A DNA stretch of 44,019 nt from Candidatus Omnitrophota bacterium (lineage in GTDB: Bacteria > Omnitrophota > Gorgyraeia > 1-14-0-20-64-10): contig JAHFFF010000001.1 in NCBI GenBank assembly GCA_023248095.1, positions 1 to 44,019 of the forward strand, in the 5' to 3' direction. Both the position numbers and the translations under genes were made by a program. The notes beneath the pieces are model-generated. The model had not been told where the DNA came from. It searched no databases and was given only the letters and a program-made list of their open reading frames with translations. How positions within the stretch are numbered: position 1 is the stretch's first letter; each line of letters opens with the position of its first letter. Shown here in pieces: positions 16,852 to 24,537 of the stretch.

Positions 16852-17826
16852 CTAACATGCAGCGGGTGGTTTGTCAACGAGACGCGAGGGATCATCGGTT
16901 TTCCCATTAAAGAACCGAAGGACGTTCCTTGCGCAAGAGAACTCCATGGCAGAACGGGAAGCGCGCGTCAGGGTGGATACGTGTGGCGTGCACAAAACCT
17001 GAGGCAAATCGCGCAGCCTTCCTTGATACGGTTCCTCTTCAAAGACATCCAGTGCTGCCGCAGAGAGCCGCCCTGAGGAGAGGGCCTCTTCCAACCCCCG
17101 CTCATCCACCAGGTAACCTCGGGCCGTGTTGACCAACCGACTGCCCGGTTTCATGGAAAATAACTCCGCGTGTCCTAAGAGGGGTCCCTCCTCTTTCGAG
17201 CGGCTGGCATGAAGGGAAACCAGATCGGACTCAGCCAGAAGTTTCCCCAGATCGCAGAGGGTGATTCCCGCGGGAACCTCCTCGGGGTGCAGCCTCGGAT
17301 CCGCTGCCAGGATTTTGGGGCCGAAGATCTGAAGGTAGCGCCCCACTGCCTGCCCGATTCGACCAAAACCCACCAGCCCAATGGTCCATTCTGAAAGAAG
17401 GAACCCGGTCTGCTTGCGCCATTTCCCCTGCCCCATGTCCCGCAGGTGTTGAGGAAAGTGGCGTGCCAGCGCCAAGATCATTCCTACCGTCATCTGGGCC
17501 ACCGGCTCCACCACTTCCTCGGCGGTGGTAAAAACGGCGACCTTGAGCTTCTGTGCAGTCTCCAGATCGATGGAATCGGTGCCCACGCCGCAGCGGCTGA
17601 TCACCTTCAATCGGGAAAGCGAGCGGAGGAGTTGCGCGTCGTATGGCTCCACGCCGGCCAAAATCGCGTCTGCCTCCTGCAGCAGTGGAAGCATCTCCTC
17701 CCGTTTCAGGCGTCTGCCTAACTCATTTCGGCGGACGTCAAATCCGGCCTCCTGCAGGAGGCGCAGTGGCCGATCGTCTGATTCACAGAACTGTTGAAGC
17801 GCTACAAAGACCGTGGGGCGATTCAT
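16852..17826 (-). CDS. D-isomer-specific 2-hydroxyacid dehydrogenase (SerA/PGDH-like)
   Basis: The 324-residue protein is a D-2-hydroxyacid dehydrogenase. The substrate domain has SRCGVGTDSID (about residues 76-86) and the NAD loop is GLVGFGRIGQAVGRYL (about 149-164). The catalytic Arg lies in VNTARGYLVDE, the Glu in DVFEEEPY and the His in CTPHVSTLT. All three catalytic residues are present. In the family it interconverts a 2-keto acid and a D-2-hydroxy acid with NAD(H). Its neighbours, a CMP-Kdo-synthetase-like gene and two SDRs, suggest a hydroxyacid or ulosonic acid part. Because a PEP mutase lies 6 kb away, reduction of phosphonopyruvate is an alternative worth naming, with no direct support. 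ATG 17826 makes an ATGA overlap. Confidence 0.88.
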   Translation of the reverse strand: MNRPTVFVALQQFCESDDRPLRLLQEAGFDVRRNELGRRLKREEMLPLLQEADAILAGVEPYDAQLLRSLSRLKVISRCGVGTDSIDLETAQKLKVAVFTTAEEVVEPVAQMTVGMILALARHFPQHLRDMGQGKWRKQTGFLLSEWTIGLVGFGRIGQAVGRYLQIFGPKILAADPRLHPEEVPAGITLCDLGKLLAESDLVSLHASRSKEEGPLLGHAELFSMKPGSRLVNTARGYLVDERGLEEALSSGRLSAAALDVFEEEPYQGRLRDLPQVLCTPHVSTLTRASRSAMEFSCARNVLRFFNGKTDDPSRLVDKPPAAC

Positions 17827-18599
17827 CTCAACAGCTGTTGAAGCACTTCCCGCTGAAGGGAATCTCTCTCCAGGAGGGACTCCACTTGCTTCACCTCGTG
17901 GGGCAGATTGATCCCCGGATAGCCTCGAGTAAAGAGCACGCCTTGAAGGATGAAATCGTGCTCCAGGATACGGGACTGATCGACCGATTCACGAACCTCC
18001 ATCGGGGTTCGAGGCAACCTCGAGTATCGCTGGAGGAATTCTTTTTGGTAACCCAGGATTCCGAGCACCTTGCGGACCGGTTCCATGCTGTTGCGGATGC
18101 CATTGGAGAAACAGGAGATATTCCGGGAACAGAACAGGATGCGCCCGGAAACAGAAACAACGCATTTGACGACAGAGTCGTCGGCCAGTTCATCCGGGCC
18201 ATCGAGTGCGGCTACGGCGTTCCAGGCCGGCAGGGAGGGCCTTTCCTTGATGGCGCGCACCATCTTCTCCAAGTCGGCGGGTAGGGCCAGGATCTCATCT
18301 CCCTGAACGTTTACGATGTGAGTGCACTCTAGGGATTCGGCTGCTTCCGCGACGCGGTCGGTCGCAGCCGGGTGAGTCGGCGAAGTCATGATGACCTTAC
18401 CCCCCGCGTCACGGATGACTTGGGCAATCTCCGGATCGCACGTTGCCACCACGACGTCATGAAATCCTTCGCACAACAGGGCCCTGCGGCGGACGTGTTC
18501 CACCATGGGAAGCCCCCGGATCTTGAGCAGCGGTTTGCCCGGGAATCGGCTGGAGGCCATGCGCACGGGAATCACCGCAACGATTCGGACCGCGTCCAT
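17823..18599 (-). CDS. kdsB: CMP-Kdo synthetase-like cytidylyltransferase
   Basis: The 258-residue protein matches KdsB in length and order of motifs: VIPVRMASSRFPGKPLLKI (about residues 9-27, nucleotide loop), PMVEHV, VVVATCDPEI (about 49-58), THPAATDRVAEA (about 74-85) and HIVNVQGDEIL (about 94-104, where KdsB normally has GDEP). KdsB joins CMP to Kdo before transfer to a lipid A or lipid carrier. An operon-borne copy may activate a Kdo-related acid rather than Kdo itself. It starts at ATG 18599, 6 nt after the SDR stop. The gene symbol reflects family only. Confidence 0.82.
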   Translation of the reverse strand: MDAVRIVAVIPVRMASSRFPGKPLLKIRGLPMVEHVRRRALLCEGFHDVVVATCDPEIAQVIRDAGGKVIMTSPTHPAATDRVAEAAESLECTHIVNVQGDEILALPADLEKMVRAIKERPSLPAWNAVAALDGPDELADDSVVKCVVSVSGRILFCSRNISCFSNGIRNSMEPVRKVLGILGYQKEFLQRYSRLPRTPMEVRESVDQSRILEHDFILQGVLFTRGYPGINLPHEVKQVESLLERDSLQREVLQQLLR

Positions 18600-18605
18600 G
18601 GGGCG

Positions 18606-19370
18606 TTACTGGGGCAATGTGCCGCAGTCCACGTTGATGCACTGCCCTGTTACCGCGGAAGAGGCGGGTGATGCCAGGAAGTACACCACCTCAGCGACCT
18701 CTTGGGCCGTTGGCAATCGACCCAGAGCGGTCTGAGCCGCCGCAAAGGTGGCCAAATACGTTTCCACCGTTTGTCCATGCGCCGGTGCGGCAGGCTCGGA
18801 GAGAGAGGCCAGGATCTGCTCCGTCTCCACGTAGACTGGGCAAACCGCGTTCACTCGAATTCCGCGAGGCCCCAATTCCTTGGCCAGCGCCTGTGTGATG
18901 CCGTTGACCGCGAACTTCGCGGCGCAGTAGGCGCTGTTATTCGCCGATCCCCGTTTCCCGGCCAGGGAGGAGATGTTGACGATGCTCCCGCCGGGTTTCA
19001 TCACGGCCGCCATAGCGGCGCATCCCCACAGGGTTCCCAACACAGGGGTCTCGATGACCTCTGATACGAACGACTCATCAATGGCATCAATCGGACGCCA
19101 CCGGGACACCCCCGCGCAGTTGACGAAGAGATCGGGGGTCCCGAACTGCTTCAGAACCTCCTCCACGAAATGTCGCACCTGGGTTCGGACCCGGACATCG
19201 ACGGTAAAGTGCACGATCCCCTCCGGCAACGAAGGGTCCCTGGGCGAACGGGAGCAGATCACTACCCGGTCGCCTCTCGCGTGGAAGAGCTCGGCGATGG
19301 AGCGACCGATCCCACGCGTCGCCCCGGTTAGGGCAACCACCCGCTGGGCCGGAGGGGATGGGAGGCTCAT
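18606..19370 (-). CDS. Short-chain dehydrogenase/reductase (FabG-like)
   Basis: The 254-residue protein has the standard SDR signature: LTGATRGIGRSIAE (about residues 14-27), NCAGVSRW (about 83-90), the catalytic Ser in VNISSLAG and YCAAKFAVNG (about 147-156), then VNAVCPVYVETE. It resembles 3-oxoacyl-ACP reductase/sugar dehydrogenase members. Compared with the SDR at 12075-12839, its nucleotide loop is intact. It probably acts on a sugar or acid intermediate for the neighbouring cytidylyltransferase. ATG 19370 makes an ATGA overlap with the sulfatase-fold gene. Confidence 0.87.
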   Translation of the reverse strand: MSLPSPPAQRVVALTGATRGIGRSIAELFHARGDRVVICSRSPRDPSLPEGIVHFTVDVRVRTQVRHFVEEVLKQFGTPDLFVNCAGVSRWRPIDAIDESFVSEVIETPVLGTLWGCAAMAAVMKPGGSIVNISSLAGKRGSANNSAYCAAKFAVNGITQALAKELGPRGIRVNAVCPVYVETEQILASLSEPAAPAHGQTVETYLATFAAAQTALGRLPTAQEVAEVVYFLASPASSAVTGQCINVDCGTLPQ

Positions 19371-20998
19371 CGAACCTTTCGAAAGGAGCCGTCAGGATCC
19401 TCCAATCGGTAATGCAACACCCCTACCCCCTCCGAGGTGAGGAGGAAATCAAGAGGGTGCTCGGTGAGGGTGAATGTCGCTTGGGGATCGGTCACCGGCG
19501 TCCCTTCGAACCGGTACGGTTTCGGATCGATCCCCAGATGTTTCAGAAGGGTTGGCAGGACATCGATCTGACGGAGAACAGGACGGAACACCCTGCCCTC
19601 TTTCTGTCCCGGCCGTTTGAGCGCGAAGAAAACGCTCACCAAATCCGGGGGGGCCGGGATCGCCTCTTCCCCCTTGACATTTCGCGCACCGGCGTCGTAT
19701 CCGGTGTCCGATGTCACCACGATGAGAGCGCGGTCGTAGATCCCTTCCTGCTTTAGGAATTCCAGGAAAGAACCCAGCTCTCGATCAAAGATGGCTAGGT
19801 TCTTCCGAGCGCCTTCTAGCTCCTTCGAATACTTCTCGGCGGAAAACTGCTTGAAACCGGAATACTTCACATCGGGACCATCGCTGATCCAGTTGTGCAT
19901 GATGTATAAATTGGGCGCCGTGCCTTCCTTTTTCAAGACCTCCTTGAGGGCCTCGAACTGCTTCCTACCGGAAACGTGTTGAAGCTGCTCTCCAGGTTTC
20001 AGGGACGCCGACTCCCGGGCCCACAGGTCGAACCACGGGTTGAAATGCCAGCCCAGCAGGGTGAGCCTGACTTCCAGCGGGTCGGGGATGATCGGCAAGA
20101 GATAGGTCTTGTACCAGCCGACAATGATGTCCAAGCCCCGGTGGGTCTTGCCAACGGCGCGTAGGCAGATGTTACGCCTCGGATTGCAATAGTCGGTCAG
20201 GATGTCCAGGACTAGGAAGACCCGACGCTTGGCCCCCACGATGTCCCTGAGATTCGGGTATCGTGTCCAGTTCCGTTCACTGGAGAGGAGCCGTCCGGAG
20301 TACAGCGTTTTGAGCGAGTAGACCGTCGCCGTGCAGTTCGCGTAGGTCCGGGGATAATAATCGGCTCCCGACACAAAGCGGGTCAGGTTCGGGAATCGAT
20401 CCAGGATTTTCCCCTGCCCATCCGTCAGGTAGGAGTTGCACAACTTCTCAAAGGTGAAGAAGAAGACGGGGGCTGTCCCCTCAGAGCTGGTCGGAAGGAA
20501 GGTCGGTTGATAGGAACCCCCTTGCCCGGAGGGGGCCGCCTGGAAGGCGAAGGTGAGAAAGACCGCCAGGCTGAGGACGGCACAGCTCTTCAGGATGCGA
20601 TCGATGCCCTTCCGGAAGCGATACAGGGAGACCGCCAGCAGCAGGAAGATGCCCAGGAGGGCGAACTTCCGCCACTCGGCTTTCAGAAAATAGAACTGCA
20701 GGATATGAAAGTTGAGCTGCATGGAAAAGAGGAAGCTGACAACCACAGAAAAAAAGAGGGAACTCAGCCGTTCGGAGATGGCAGCGAACGCCCAAAAGAA
20801 AAGGCCCACCAACAGGGGGATCCCCACAAAGGTCAGGACACAGAAGAGGCAGAACGTCGGCCAATCCCAGCTTCCCAGGCTCAAGGACTGCGGATCCTCG
20901 AGAATCATCGTTGCCAATGGAATTTGGAACAGCAAAGTGACGGCTCCCCACGCCGAAAAGAAGAGACCCCACTCAGTAGATTTTTTGAAGGATATCAC
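19367..20998 (-). CDS. Membrane-anchored sulfatase/phosphotransferase-fold protein with altered metal site
   Basis: The 543-residue protein has about four or five predicted membrane helices in residues 1-155, then an alkaline-phosphatase-superfamily domain. Landmarks are VFFFTFEKLC (about 178-187, metal-side acid E184), YANCTATVYSLKTLYSGR (about 219-236, likely Thr nucleophile region), MHNWISDGP (about 367-375) and IVVTSDTGYDAG (about 426-437). In LtaS, OpgB and sulfatases the last motif is SDHG; here the His is Thr. The family transfers phosphoglycerol, phosphoethanolamine or sulfate at the outer face. The location beside the phosphonate genes makes transfer or removal of a phosphonate group a reasonable idea. 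The start is GTG 20998: AGGAGGT stands directly upstream. It overlaps the dehydrogenase gene by 26 nt. Confidence 0.82.
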   Translation of the reverse strand: MISFKKSTEWGLFFSAWGAVTLLFQIPLATMILEDPQSLSLGSWDWPTFCLFCVLTFVGIPLLVGLFFWAFAAISERLSSLFFSVVVSFLFSMQLNFHILQFYFLKAEWRKFALLGIFLLLAVSLYRFRKGIDRILKSCAVLSLAVFLTFAFQAAPSGQGGSYQPTFLPTSSEGTAPVFFFTFEKLCNSYLTDGQGKILDRFPNLTRFVSGADYYPRTYANCTATVYSLKTLYSGRLLSSERNWTRYPNLRDIVGAKRRVFLVLDILTDYCNPRRNICLRAVGKTHRGLDIIVGWYKTYLLPIIPDPLEVRLTLLGWHFNPWFDLWARESASLKPGEQLQHVSGRKQFEALKEVLKKEGTAPNLYIMHNWISDGPDVKYSGFKQFSAEKYSKELEGARKNLAIFDRELGSFLEFLKQEGIYDRALIVVTSDTGYDAGARNVKGEEAIPAPPDLVSVFFALKRPGQKEGRVFRPVLRQIDVLPTLLKHLGIDPKPYRFEGTPVTDPQATFTLTEHPLDFLLTSEGVGVLHYRLEDPDGSFRKVR

Positions 20999-22100
20999 GT
21001 AACACCTCCTGTGTGACTTCCCGAGGGTTGTTCACTACCCGGTCCGACCGGAACCCGTTTTCGATGACGTTATTGATCCCCTGCTGGTCAAGGCCAAGTT
21101 TCCGAAGGGACCGTTCCAAACCGGCTTCATCCATCAACCCCTCTACCCGGCGAGCGGCCTCCTCCCAGGAGGAGATACCGAGGGTCTTCAGGAGGTGGGC
21201 CCCTCGCTCGGGTTCTAAGACAGGGCCGTTGTACCGTATAAAGGAAGGCAGCGTGAGGGCGCAGGCATGCCCATGGGGGATCTCGTAGAAGGTGGTGAGC
21301 GGATAGGAAACCGCATGGACTGCCGTGGTGCGGGTCTGCGTGATCGCCAGCCCCGCTTCAGTACTGGCCAGGGACATCGCAAACCGGGCCTCCCGTTGCG
21401 AGGGTTCTCTCAGAACCGTGGGAAGATTTTCAAGAATGAGTGCGATGGCGCGTAGGGAGTGGGTTTCAGAAAACGGTGTATGGTGAACAGACCAAAAGGA
21501 TTCAATGGCCTGGGAAAGGGCATCCAATCCACTGCAAGCGGTCACGTATTTTGGCATGGAGTAGGTCAGCAAGGGATCGATTAAGGCGATCTCTGGAAAA
21601 AGCCAGGGATGGGTCAGGCTAATCTTCTGGTGGGACCGAGTCTGAAGCGAGGCGTAGGGGGTGACTTCACTTCCAGTTCCCGCCGTTGTGGGAACGGCGA
21701 TCAAGGGCAAACCTCGGTGTTGGAACTCCCTGCGTTTCTCCACGTAATCTTCCAAGGCGACGTCCTCTTGCGTCAGCAGGATCCGAATGGCCTTTGCACA
21801 GTCCAGTACGCTTCCGCCTCCAATGCCCACCACCAAGTCGAATTTCCTTCCCCGCAGAGTCCGCCACATCTCTTGAATGAAGGTCACACTGGGGTTGTGC
21901 TCCACAGGATCCGATTCCTCCAGGCAGAACCCGCCCAGCCCTTCTTTGAGACGCCGATGTCCCACGGAACTCCGGAAGGAGGACTTGCCTAGAAGGAGGA
22001 GGACCTTCTTGGGCCGGAAAGAGGCGACCATCTCGGGCAGCCGATCTAGCGCGCCGTCGGCGATGATTCGCTGGGTAGGATTCCAGTACCCCCAATTCAT
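20973..22100 (-). CDS. Iron-type alcohol dehydrogenase, probable phosphonoacetaldehyde reductase (PhpC-like)
   Basis: The 375-residue protein is a group III (iron) alcohol dehydrogenase. The nucleotide site is VGIGGGSVLDCAKA (about residues 91-104), with PTTAGTGSEVTPYA (137-150). Metal ligands by alignment are D193, Q197, H262 and H276. In most family members the second ligand is His; here GLDALSQAIES has Gln. CSGLDALSQAIESFWS and the late VVNNPRE motif recall phosphonoacetaldehyde reductases such as PhpC, which make 2-hydroxyethylphosphonate. It directly follows the PEP mutase gene, 5 nt apart, which supports that role. It starts at ATG 22100. Without a partner decarboxylase, the aldehyde must come from elsewhere. 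Confidence 0.85.
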   Translation of the reverse strand: MNWGYWNPTQRIIADGALDRLPEMVASFRPKKVLLLLGKSSFRSSVGHRRLKEGLGGFCLEESDPVEHNPSVTFIQEMWRTLRGRKFDLVVGIGGGSVLDCAKAIRILLTQEDVALEDYVEKRREFQHRGLPLIAVPTTAGTGSEVTPYASLQTRSHQKISLTHPWLFPEIALIDPLLTYSMPKYVTACSGLDALSQAIESFWSVHHTPFSETHSLRAIALILENLPTVLREPSQREARFAMSLASTEAGLAITQTRTTAVHAVSYPLTTFYEIPHGHACALTLPSFIRYNGPVLEPERGAHLLKTLGISSWEEAARRVEGLMDEAGLERSLRKLGLDQQGINNVIENGFRSDRVVNNPREVTQEVLRDILQKIY

Positions 22101-22105
22101 CTGAT

Positions 22106-23812
22106 CTAGGCCGCTGAAGGAGCTTGGACTCCAGCTAGGGTCGAGGCCGACCTTCGGAAATGGGCCTCGGCGCGTTCGACATCGGAACGGGAATGAACCT
22201 CAGACCAACCGTGCTCAATCTCCATACCGAACACTTGAAAATTACGATCCAACAGGTACCGGAGCAAATCGGTGAAGTCAGCTTCCGCTACACTCGAGGC
22301 CTCATAGAAGGGTTTGCCTTGATACTCACCCTGAGCTTGCTCCCAGGCACGCTTTAAGACATCCAACCCCTTTTCTCTGAGGAAGGCCATCCCGATAAAT
22401 TCATGGGTCGGTTGGGCTCCCAACAGGCGTTTTCCAATGTGCCGAATGGGTTTGTAGAGGTCGAGTTCCAAACGCCGCGGGGAACCTGGCGGTAACGCCG
22501 GATCATCGACGGCGACCAAATCAAGCGCCTTCTTACGCGTGGGGAGGGTCTGGTAAGCCCGGTCGATCACCAGCGTGATGGGGTGCGGGCTTCCCAGGAG
22601 CCGGGCCAGGATTTGCCGGTCGAAGAGTATGTCGGAGTAGAGGATAACGGTCTTCCCTTTGAGTTGCTCGCCGGCAAACAGGATGGAATGGGCGCAGTGC
22701 GTCTTGCGGTAATCTGGGTTGTACAAGACACGGGCCCCCTCCGCTCGGAGCTTCTCATGCAGATGCCCTCCCACCACAACAACATCGGTGATCCCCACCG
22801 AGTGAAGGGCGGTCAATTGCCGTTCCAGGAGAGTTTGCCCGCCCACCTCCAGCATGCACAAGGGTTTGTCCTTTAACAGTTCCTTCAAATCCGGTTGGAA
22901 CTGATGATCCCGTGCGGCAGGGATCACCGCTTGCACGTTGGCCCCATCGGAGAATCTCCTCTCATCCTCCCGCATAGCACTCATCCCTTGCAACTCGAAC
23001 ACCTCCCGGAGAGAGGCGACCTTCTCCTCAATATCCGCCGTCGTTCCCATCCTTTGAATGGTTTCCAGCGTCGTCTCGATGGCGCGAATGGAGGCCCGGA
23101 GCCCATGGTTGGCGTAGATCACCATCTTAAAGCCCCCTCTCTCCAGCTCGGCTGCCGTGACCCGATAGTAGGTCGTGGGGATGGCGACCAAGGGAATGTT
23201 CCGATCCCACCGCCTTGCAAAGGAAAATACCTCTTCGGGCTCGGACGCCTTCGAGTGAATGACAATCCCATCCGCTCCTGCCTCCGCATAGGCGGCGGCG
23301 CGCCTCAACGCCTCCTCCATTCCCCATCCCGCGATCAGGGCCTCCACTCGGGCGAATACCATCAGATGAGGATTGCGCTGAGCCTCCTTGGCGGCCCGGA
23401 TCCTCCCTACGAATTCCTCCACCGAGGCCAACGCCTGCCGTCCCGGGATGAAGCTGTTCACCTTCGGGAACTGTTTGTCTTCAATCACAATGGCCGCCAG
23501 CCCCGCGGCCTCGTATTTCTTGACCATGTGCTTGACGTTGGAAGCGTTCCCGTATCCCGTATCACAGTCGCAGATGACTGGCAATGCAGTCGCCTCGTTG
23601 ATGGCCCGCGCCGCTTCCAGGTTCTCCGTCATGGTCAGGATGTTGGCATCGGGTAGGCCGTAGGCGGTGGAGATCTCCAGGCCACTGGCCCAAACCCCAT
23701 CGAAGCCGGAACGCTCAATGAGCTTTGCCCCCAGCCCATTGTGGGCCCCCACCACCTTCAGGATCCCCTTGGACCGGAAGGCCTCCCGCATCCGTGCGGC
23801 CTTGTCGCTCAA
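22106..23812 (-). CDS. pepM: Phosphoenolpyruvate mutase fused to a nucleotidyltransferase domain
   Basis: The 568-residue protein makes the C-P bond by turning phosphoenolpyruvate into phosphonopyruvate. Residues 1-290 are PEP mutase: AHNGLGAKLIE (23-33), WASGLEIS (41-48), DCDTGYGN (82-89) and the diagnostic EDKQFPKVNS (111-120), which separates PEP mutase from isocitrate lyase and carboxy-lyase relatives. IYANHGLRAS (232-241) also fits. Residues 293-560 are an NTP-transferase domain with LYSDILFD (391-398), but the usual GxGxR loop reads PAARDHQF (298-305) and the C-terminal WxEID motif reads WSEVH (536-540). That domain may be inactive. The start is TTG 23812: it forms a TTGA overlap and has GGAGG 7 nt upstream. 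A second TTG at 23818 is too close to that site. Confidence 0.92.
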   Translation of the reverse strand: MSDKAARMREAFRSKGILKVVGAHNGLGAKLIERSGFDGVWASGLEISTAYGLPDANILTMTENLEAARAINEATALPVICDCDTGYGNASNVKHMVKKYEAAGLAAIVIEDKQFPKVNSFIPGRQALASVEEFVGRIRAAKEAQRNPHLMVFARVEALIAGWGMEEALRRAAAYAEAGADGIVIHSKASEPEEVFSFARRWDRNIPLVAIPTTYYRVTAAELERGGFKMVIYANHGLRASIRAIETTLETIQRMGTTADIEEKVASLREVFELQGMSAMREDERRFSDGANVQAVIPAARDHQFQPDLKELLKDKPLCMLEVGGQTLLERQLTALHSVGITDVVVVGGHLHEKLRAEGARVLYNPDYRKTHCAHSILFAGEQLKGKTVILYSDILFDRQILARLLGSPHPITLVIDRAYQTLPTRKKALDLVAVDDPALPPGSPRRLELDLYKPIRHIGKRLLGAQPTHEFIGMAFLREKGLDVLKRAWEQAQGEYQGKPFYEASSVAEADFTDLLRYLLDRNFQVFGMEIEHGWSEVHSRSDVERAEAHFRRSASTLAGVQAPSAA

Positions 23813-24537
23813 GGGCAAGCCTCCTCCGATGATTTTGGATAGTAATCCTGCTCGTCCGAGACAATGCGGCTAAGGTTTCTCCCGCCCAGTAGGGCCAACT
23901 CCTGACGCGCATCACCCGTCAGGTGCTGCGCGAACGTAATGGCCAGGATCCTGCCTGGGTTCTTTGCATCCGGGGAATAAAATCCGTGTGGGACAAAACC
24001 TGGGATAAGCCAGGAGTCTCCCTTCTCAAAGACCTCCTCCCAAACCTTCCCCTCCCACTCCCAAAGGTAGGCTACAGGGCCCCCATCCAGGACCTGGGTG
24101 TACTGATGGAAGAAATGGCCCCGATTGAGCACCACCTCTTCTCTTCGATGAAGATGAAGGAGCAATTCCACCGGCTTGATGTTGGGTAAAACCGGTGTCA
24201 TCACCCTTTCCCAGTAGGTGTACTGCAGCCGACCTGCCCTTTCCTGGTCAAACCGCCGGGCGGAGCGGCCGCGGAGGAATTTCATCCCCCGATCCAAGTC
24301 ATTCTCCAGAGGCAGCAGGTCCCGGACGCTCACGGAAAATTGCCTGGCCAGCAGCTCCAATTCCCCCCAGGTCGGTTGACCCTCTCCCCGTTCCAAGAAA
24401 CTCAGGCGTTCACTGGAGATCCCCGTATCGCGGGAGACGGTTTCTAAGGAATGTTTGACCTCGTTGCGCCAGGCATGGATGAGGCTACCGTAGTTTTTAA
24501 ACGCGGCGGTTGGAACGGACGTTTGAAGTTGCGACAT
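23809..24537 (-). CDS. HTH-cupin non-heme iron enzyme, methylphosphonate-synthase-like
   Basis: The 242-residue protein joins a Xre-type helix-turn-helix (about residues 18-75) to a cupin (about 115-205). This layout occurs in HppE, HEPD and methylphosphonate synthase (MPnS). Recalled alignment with HppE matches along the length: K28 with HppE Lys23, YTY (106-108) with its Tyr cluster, N138 with Asn135, and the iron ligands H141, Q145 and H184 with His138, Glu142 and His180. The Glu-to-Gln change is the one reported for MPnS. The enzyme would act on 2-hydroxyethylphosphonate made by the FeADH. HEPD and MPnS are about twice this length, so HppE-like length with an MPnS-like ligand is odd. A plain HTH-cupin regulator is the alternative. 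ATG 24537 has AAGGGAG 8 nt before it. Confidence 0.8.
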   Translation of the reverse strand: MSQLQTSVPTAAFKNYGSLIHAWRNEVKHSLETVSRDTGISSERLSFLERGEGQPTWGELELLARQFSVSVRDLLPLENDLDRGMKFLRGRSARRFDQERAGRLQYTYWERVMTPVLPNIKPVELLLHLHRREEVVLNRGHFFHQYTQVLDGGPVAYLWEWEGKVWEEVFEKGDSWLIPGFVPHGFYSPDAKNPGRILAITFAQHLTGDARQELALLGGRNLSRIVSDEQDYYPKSSEEACP

